Positions 58,347 through 64,000 of a DNA stretch of 64,000 nucleotides are shown one piece after another; the stretch's first letter is position 1; the number at the start of each line of letters is the position of its first letter. The DNA comes from Triticum aestivum (Eukaryota; Streptophyta; Magnoliopsida; Poales; Poaceae), in assembly GCF_018294505.1 (NCBI RefSeq), contig NC_057807.1:273029369-273093368 (forward strand), given 5' to 3'. The position numbers and the translations under genes are program-made. The notes beneath the pieces are model-generated. The model worked only from the letters and a program-made list of their open reading frames with translations. It did no database searches and had not been told where the DNA came from.

Positions 58347-58854
58347 ATGTCTCCAGTGAGTTACAAGTCGCACCTCAAGATCCCCATCTCCGGTGGGACA
58401 GGCTACCCCTTCTGGAAGGAGAAGATGAAGAGTTGTTTCTGAGCAATTGACGGTGAGATGTGGAATGTAGTGCAGAATGGTTTCACCGTGGAAATACCTC
58501 AAAGCCCCCTCTGAACACGAGAAGAAACTTATTCAGATGGATGCTCAGGCCAAAGATGAAATTGGTTGTCATCTCTCTCGCGCTCAGTTCCTTCGGTGTC
58601 ATCAATGTGAAACTGTGAAGGACTTGTGGGACATCCTCAAGAAGATCAATGAAGGTATTTCAACTCATAAAGAAGCCCGTGTCGACACCCTTCGAACAAA
58701 ATTCAACTGCTTCAAGAGAATAGGCAATGAAAGTTGTCAACAAACTTTTGATAACCTCAGTGACATCGTGAACAAACTGCAAGGTCTTGGCGCCAAAGAC
58801 ATTACTGACCATGAAGTAGTGAAGAAGTTGGTTCGGTCTCTTGACAGTTCCTTC
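58347..58854 (+). pseudogene. gag fragment of copia element 3 (broken)
   Basis: Starts MSPVSYKSHLKIPISGG, then TGYPFWKEKMKSCF and an in-frame TGA near 58440. A frameshift near 58485 leads into KAPSEHEKKLIQMDAQAKDE, VKDLWDILKKINEG and QTFDNLSDIVNKLQGLG, typical of the UBN2-type copia gag. Interrupted at 58854 after VRSLDSSFC by the reverse Angela-like LTR. Confidence 0.82.
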
Positions 58855-60551
58855 TGTTGGGGAACGTTGCATAAAATAAAAAAATTCCTACGTTCACCAA
58901 GATCAATCTATGAGTTCATCTAGCAACGAGAGAGAGGAGTGCATATACATACCCTTATAGATCGCGAGCAGAAGCGTTCAAGAGAACGGGGTTGAGGGAG
59001 TCGTACTCGTCGTGATCCAAATCACCCGAGATCCTAGCGCCGAACGGACGGCACCTCCGCGTTCAACACACGTATGGTCAGCGTGACGTCTCCTCCTTCT
59101 TGATCCAGCAAGGGGGAAGGAGAGGTTGATGAAGATCCAGCAGCACGATGGCGTGGTGGTGGATGCAGCAGGGTTCCGGCAGGGCTTCGCCAAGCGACTA
59201 CGGGAGGAGGAGGTGTAGCAAGGGGGTAAGGAGGCGCCAGATGTCAGGGTGCGGCTGCCCTCCCACCCCCCTCTTTATATAGGGACCCCAGGGGGGCGCC
59301 GGCCCTGGAGATGGGATCTCCCAAGGGGAGCGGCGACCAAGGGGGGTGGAGTGCCCCCCAAGGCAAGTGGAGGCGCCCCCTCCCCTAGGGTTCCCAACCC
59401 TAGGCGCAGAGGGGGGCCCAGGGGGGCGCACCAGCCCACCAGGGGCTGGTTCCCCTCCCACTTCAGCCCATGGGGCCCTCCGGGATGGGTGTCCCCACGG
59501 GACCTTTCCGGTGGTCCCGGTACAATACTGGTGACCCCCGAAACTTTCCCGATGGTCGAAACTCGACTTCCCATATATAATTCTTTACCTCCGGACCATT
59601 CCGGAACTCCTCGTGACGTCCGTGATCTCATCCGGGACTCCGAACAACTTTCGATTTGCTGCATACTAATATCTTTACAACCCTAGCGTCACCGAACCTT
59701 AGGTGTGTAGACCCTACGGGTTCGGGAGACATGTAGACATGACCGAGACGGCTCTCCGGTCAATAACCAACAGCGGGATCTGGATACCCATGTTGGCTCC
59801 CACATGCTCCTCGATGATATCATCGGATGAACCACGATGTCGAGGATTTAAGCAACCCCGTATACAATTCCCTTTGTCAATCGGTACGTTACTTGCCCGA
59901 GATTCGATCGTCGATATCCCAATACCTTGTTCAATCTCGTTACCGGCAAGTCACTTTATTCGTACCGTAATGCATGATCCCGTGACCAGACACTTGGTCA
60001 CTTTGAGCTCATTATGATGATGCATTACCGAGTGGGCCCAGAGATACCTCTCCGTAATACGGAGTGACAAATCCCAGTCTCGATCCGTGTCAACCCAACA
60101 GACACTTTCGGAGATACCTGTAGTGCACCTTTATAGCCACCCAGTTACGTTGTGACGTTTGGTACACCCAAAGCACTCCTACGGTATCCGGGAGTTACAC
60201 GATCTCATGATCTAAGGAAAAGATACTTGACATTGGAAAAGCTCTAGCAAACGAACTACACGATCTTTGTGCTATGCTTAGGATTGGGTCTTGTCCATCA
60301 CATCATTCTCCTAATGATGTGATCCCGTTATCAATGACATCCAATGTCCATAGTCGGGAAACCATGACTATCTGTTGATCAACGAGCTAGTCAACTAGAG
60401 GCTCACTAGGGACATATTGTGGTCTATGTATTCACACGTGTATTACGATTTCCGGATAATACAATTATAGCATGAATAAAAGACAATTATCATGAACAAG
60501 GAAATATAATAATAATCCTTTGATTATTGCCTCTAGGGCTTATTTCCAACA
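58855..60551 (-). repeat. 3' LTR of the reverse Angela-like element
   Basis: 1697 bp with intact TG...CA ends (plus strand TGTTGGGGAACG...TTTCCAACA). TATA box in reverse at 59273-59281. Confidence 0.93.
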
Positions 60552-60574
60552 GTCTCCCACTTGCACTATAGTCA

Positions 60575-63500
60575 ATAATCTAGTTACATTGTGATGAATC
60601 GAACACCCATAGAGTTCTGGTGTTGATCATGTTTTGCTCGCAGAAGAGGTTTAGTCAACGGATCTGCGACATTCAGATCCGTATGTACTTTGCAAATATC
60701 TATGTCTCCATCTTGAACATTTTCACGGATGGAGTTGAAACGATGCTTGATGTGCCTGGTCTTCTTGTGAAACCTGGGCTCCTTGGCAAGGGCAATAGCT
60801 CCAGTGTTGTCTCAAAAGAGAGTGATTGGCCCCGATGCATTGGGTATGACTCCTAGGTTGGTGATGAACTCCTTCATCCATATTGCTTCATGTGCTGCCT
60901 CCGAGGCTGCCATGTACTCCGCTTCACATGTAGATCCCGCCACGACGTTTTGCTTGCAACTGCACCAGCTTACTGCTCCACGATTCAACATATACACGTA
61001 TCCGGTTTGTGACTTAGAGTCATCCAGATCTGTGTCGAAGCTAGCGTCGACGTAAACCTTTACGACGAGCTCTTCGTCACCTCCATAAACGAGAAACATG
61101 TCCTTTGTTCTTTTCAGGTACTTTAGGATATTCTTGACCGCTGTCCAGTGTTCCTTGCCGGGATTACTTTGGTACCTTCCTACCAAACTTACGGCAAGGT
61201 TTACATCAGGTCTGGTACACAACATGGCATACATAATAGATCCTATGGTTGAGGCATAGGGGATGACACTCATCTCTTCTTTATCTTTTGCCGTGGTCGG
61301 GCATTGAGCCGAGCTCAATCTCACACCTTGCAATACAGGAAAGAACCCTTTCTTGGACTGATCCATTTTGAACTTCTTCAATATCTTATCATGGTATGTG
61401 CTTTGTGAAAGACCTATGAGGCGTCTCGATCTATCCCTATAGATCTTGATGCCTAATATGTAAGCAGCTTCTCCAAGGTCCTTCATTGAAAAACACTTAT
61501 TCAAGTAGGCCTTAATGCTGTCCAAAAGTTCTATATCATTTCCCATCAAAAGTATGTCATCTACATATAATATGAGAAATGCTACAGAGCTCCCACTCAC
61601 TTTCTTGTAAACGCAGACTTCTCCATAAGTCTGCATAAACCCAAATGCTTTGATCATTTCATCAAAGAGAATGTTCCAACTCCGAGATGCTTGCACCAGC
61701 CCATAAATGGATCGCTGGAGCTTGCATACCTTGTTAGCATTCTTAGGATCGACAAAACCCTCCGGCTGCATCATATACAGTTCTTCCTTAAGATAGCCGT
61801 TAAGGAATGCCGTTTTGACGTCCATCTGCCATATCTCATAATCATAGTATGCGGCAATTGCTAACATGATTCGGACGGACTTCAGCTTCGCTACGGGAGA
61901 GAAAGTCTCATTGTAGTCAACCCCTTGAACTTGCCGATAACCCTTAGCGACAAGTCGAGCTTTATAGATGGTAACATTACCATCCGCGTCCGTCTTCTTC
62001 TTAAAGATCCATTTGTTTTCTATCGCTCGCCGATCATCGGGCAGGTCTGTCAAAGTCCATACTTTGTTTTCATACATGGATTCTATCTCGGATTGCATGG
62101 CTTCAAGCCATTTGTTGGAATCTGGGCCTACCATCGCTTCTTCATAGTTCGATGGTTCACCGTTATCTAACAACATGATTTCTAGGACAGGGTTGCCATA
62201 CCACTCTGGTGTGGAACATGTCCTTGTGGACCTACGAAGTTCAGTAGCAACTTGATCCGAAGTACCTTGATCATCATCATTAATTTCCTCTCCACTCGGT
62301 GTAGGCACCACAGGAACATTTTCCTGAGCTGCACTACTTTCCGGTTCAAGAGGTAGTACTTCATCGAGTTCTACTTTCCTCCCACTTACTTCTTTCGAGA
62401 GAAACTCTTTTTCCAGAAAGGATCCATTCTTGGCAACAAAGATCTTGCCCTCGGATCTTAAGTAGAAGGTATACCCAATGGTTTCCTTAGGGTATCCTAT
62501 GAAGACACATTTTTCCGACTTGGGTTCGAGCTTTTCAGGTTGAAGTTTCTTGACATAAGCATCGCATCCCCAAACTTTTAGAAACGACAGCTTAGGTTTC
62601 TTCCCAAACCATAATTCATACGGTGTCGTCTCAACGGATTTAGATGGAGCCCTATTTAAAGTGAATGTAGCTATCTCTAGTGCGTATCCCCAAAATGATA
62701 GCGGTAAATCGGTAAGAGACATCATAGATCGCACCATATCCAATAGAGTGCGATTACGACGTTCGGACACACCATTACGCTGAGGTGTTCCAGGCGGCAT
62801 GAGTTGTGAAACGATTCCACATTTTCTTAAGTGCGTACCAAATTCGTGACTTAAATATTCTCCTCCATGATCTGATCGTAAGAATTTTATCTTTCGGTCA
62901 CATTGATTCTCCACTTCATTCTGAAATTCCTTGAACTTTTCAAAGGTCTCAGACTTGTGTTTCATCAAGTAGACATACCCATATCTACTTAAGTCATCAG
63001 TGAGAGAACGATATCCTCCTCGAGCCTCAACGCTATTGGACCACACACATCAGTATGTATGATTTCCAATAAGTTGGTTGCTCGCTCCATTGTTCCGGAG
63101 AACGGAGTCTTGGTCATTTTGCCCATGAGGCATGGTTCGCATGTGTCAAATGATTCATAATCGAGAGACTCTAAAAGTCCATCAGCATGGAGCTTCTTCA
63201 TGCGCTTGACACCAATGTGACCAAGGCGGCAGTGCCACAAGTATGTGGGACTATCGTTATCAACTTTACATCTTTTGGAATTCACACTATGAATATGTGT
63301 AACATTACGTTCGAGATTCATTAAGAATAAACCATTGACCATCGGGGCATGACCATAAAACATATCTCTCATATAAATAGAACAACCATTATTCTCAGAT
63401 TTAAATGAGTAGCCATCTCGCATTAAATGAGATCCAGATACAATGTTCATGCTCAAACTTGGCACTAAATAACAATTATTGAGGTTTAAAACTAATCCCG

Positions 63501-63612
63501 TGGGTAAATGTAGAGGTAGCGTGCCGACGGTGATCACATCAACCTTGGAACCATTCCCGACGCGCATCATCACCTCGTCCTTCGCCAGTCTCCGCTTATT
63601 CCGCAGCTCCTG
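60575..63612 (-). pseudogene. pol of the reverse Angela-like element (near-intact)
   Basis: Reads protease-side sequence, GAG-pre-integrase finger (LWHCRLGHIGVKR, CEPCLMGK), integrase (HTDVCGP, SDHGGEY with DRGGEY changed to DHGGEY), RT ([23 protein letters not shown]) and RNase H (VYVDASFDTD, GSTCEAEYMAASEAAHEAI). Only three breaks were seen: TAG at 63613-63615 (Lys to stop against element 1), a frameshift near 63035-63046 in the integrase, and TGA at 60812-60814 (Cys to stop in the RNase H part). The 744-codon segment 63046-60812 is otherwise open. Much less damaged than element 1. Confidence 0.92.
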
Positions 63613-63615
63613 CTA

Positions 63616-64000
63616 TGCGTTACAAATATGAGCAACGGCACCGGTGTCAAATACCCAGGAGTTACTACGAGTACTGGTAAGGTACAAATCAATGACATGT
63701 ATATCACATATACCTTTAGTGTTGCCAACCTTCTTGTCCGCTAAGTATTTGGGGCAGTTCCACTTCCAGTGACCCTTCCCTTTGCAATAAAAGCACTCAG
63801 TCTCAGGCTTGGGTCCATTCCTTGACTTCGTTCCGGCAACTGGCTTACCGGGCGCGGCAACCTCTTTGCAGTCCTTCTTGAAGTTCTTCTTACCCTTGCC
63901 CTTCTTGAACTTGGTGGTTTTATTGACCATCAACACTTGATGTTCTTTCTTGATTTCTACCTTTGCCGACTTCAGCATTGAAAATACTTCAGGAATAGTT
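63616..64000 (-). pseudogene. gag C-terminal part of the reverse Angela-like element
   Basis: Open from the window edge (TIPEVFSMLKSAKVEIKKE) through a basic stretch (TTKFKKGKGKKNFKK), the CCHC zinc knuckle (CFYCKGKGHWKWNC) and the protease-site motif WVFDTGAVAHIC with an intact DTG triad. Listed as pseudogene because the frame ends at the 63613-63615 stop. The N-terminus lies outside the window. Confidence 0.88.

Larger units (their letters stand above)
57051..58854 (+). mobile_element. Ty1-copia element 3, 5' part (LTR plus gag)
   Basis: LTR about 57051-58280 (TGTTGGTGCAATAG...TTCATTCC), then a primer-binding site TGATATCAGAGC (58283-58294), then broken gag. It is cut at 58854 by insertion of an Angela-like element. 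Remaining parts would lie beyond the window. Confidence 0.75.
58855..64000 (-). mobile_element. Angela/BARE-like Ty1-copia retrotransposon (reverse), truncated by window end
   Basis: The 3' LTR (58855-60551) is followed on its inner side by a polypurine tract (plus strand GTCTCCCACTTGC), then pol and gag in reverse up to 64000. The same family as 4475-13153, with long stretches near-identical. Inserted in copia 3 gag. The left target site would be CCTTC (58850-58854). The right border is out of view. Confidence 0.93.

Overview
The window is eukaryotic plant DNA, almost certainly from a Triticeae grass (wheat, Aegilops or barley group). Three intron-containing host genes with grass-like protein sequences sit in a sea of nested transposable elements. 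These include Angela/BARE-type copia elements, a CACTA element with subterminal repeats of the kind seen in Triticeae, Stowaway-like MITEs with TA target sites, a Helitron and LINEs. There are two assembly gaps (3816-4198 and 21330-21736). Nothing bacterial, viral or CRISPR-like is present.

Layout. 1-4474: exon-like pieces of an unidentified gene, a MITE, a Helitron 3' end and a gap. 4475-13153: a complete but decayed Angela-like copia element with both LTRs and a TGATT target duplication. 13501-18760 (+): a nine-exon GAUT7-like galacturonosyltransferase gene, with MITEs and a miniature LTR retrotransposon (TRIM) in its introns. 19783-22174 (-): a two-exon mitochondrial calcium uniporter (MCU) gene, convergent with GAUT7. 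22874-27169: a Helitron candidate carrying a cytochrome P450 fragment. 27170-36960: AT-rich degenerate repeats, an RTE-type LINE remnant, a gypsy fragment and a very short LINE stub. 36963-47984: a second copia element, broken open by an Angela-like LTR piece, a repeat of unknown class, a gypsy-like LTR piece and a CACTA fragment that carries a decayed two-B3-domain-like gene. 47440-50934: a tandem duplication of the LTR end plus flank, later hit by a 5'-truncated LINE. 51345-54146 (-): an intact SCARECROW (SCR) GRAS gene with one intron. 54640-57050: a degenerate TGCCATG-rich repeat block. 57051-58854: the 5' part of a third copia element. 58855-64000: a reverse-strand Angela-like element inserted in the third element's gag and running off the window.

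The three host genes have unrelated jobs: Golgi pectin synthesis, mitochondrial calcium uptake and root/leaf radial patterning. No pathway links them. The most notable points are the copia insertion 347 bp upstream of the GAUT7 start codon, the TRIM in a GAUT7 intron, the Helitron with a captured P450 piece, the CACTA-borne B3-like gene, and a tandem duplication plus LINE insertion whose order can be read from the sequence.
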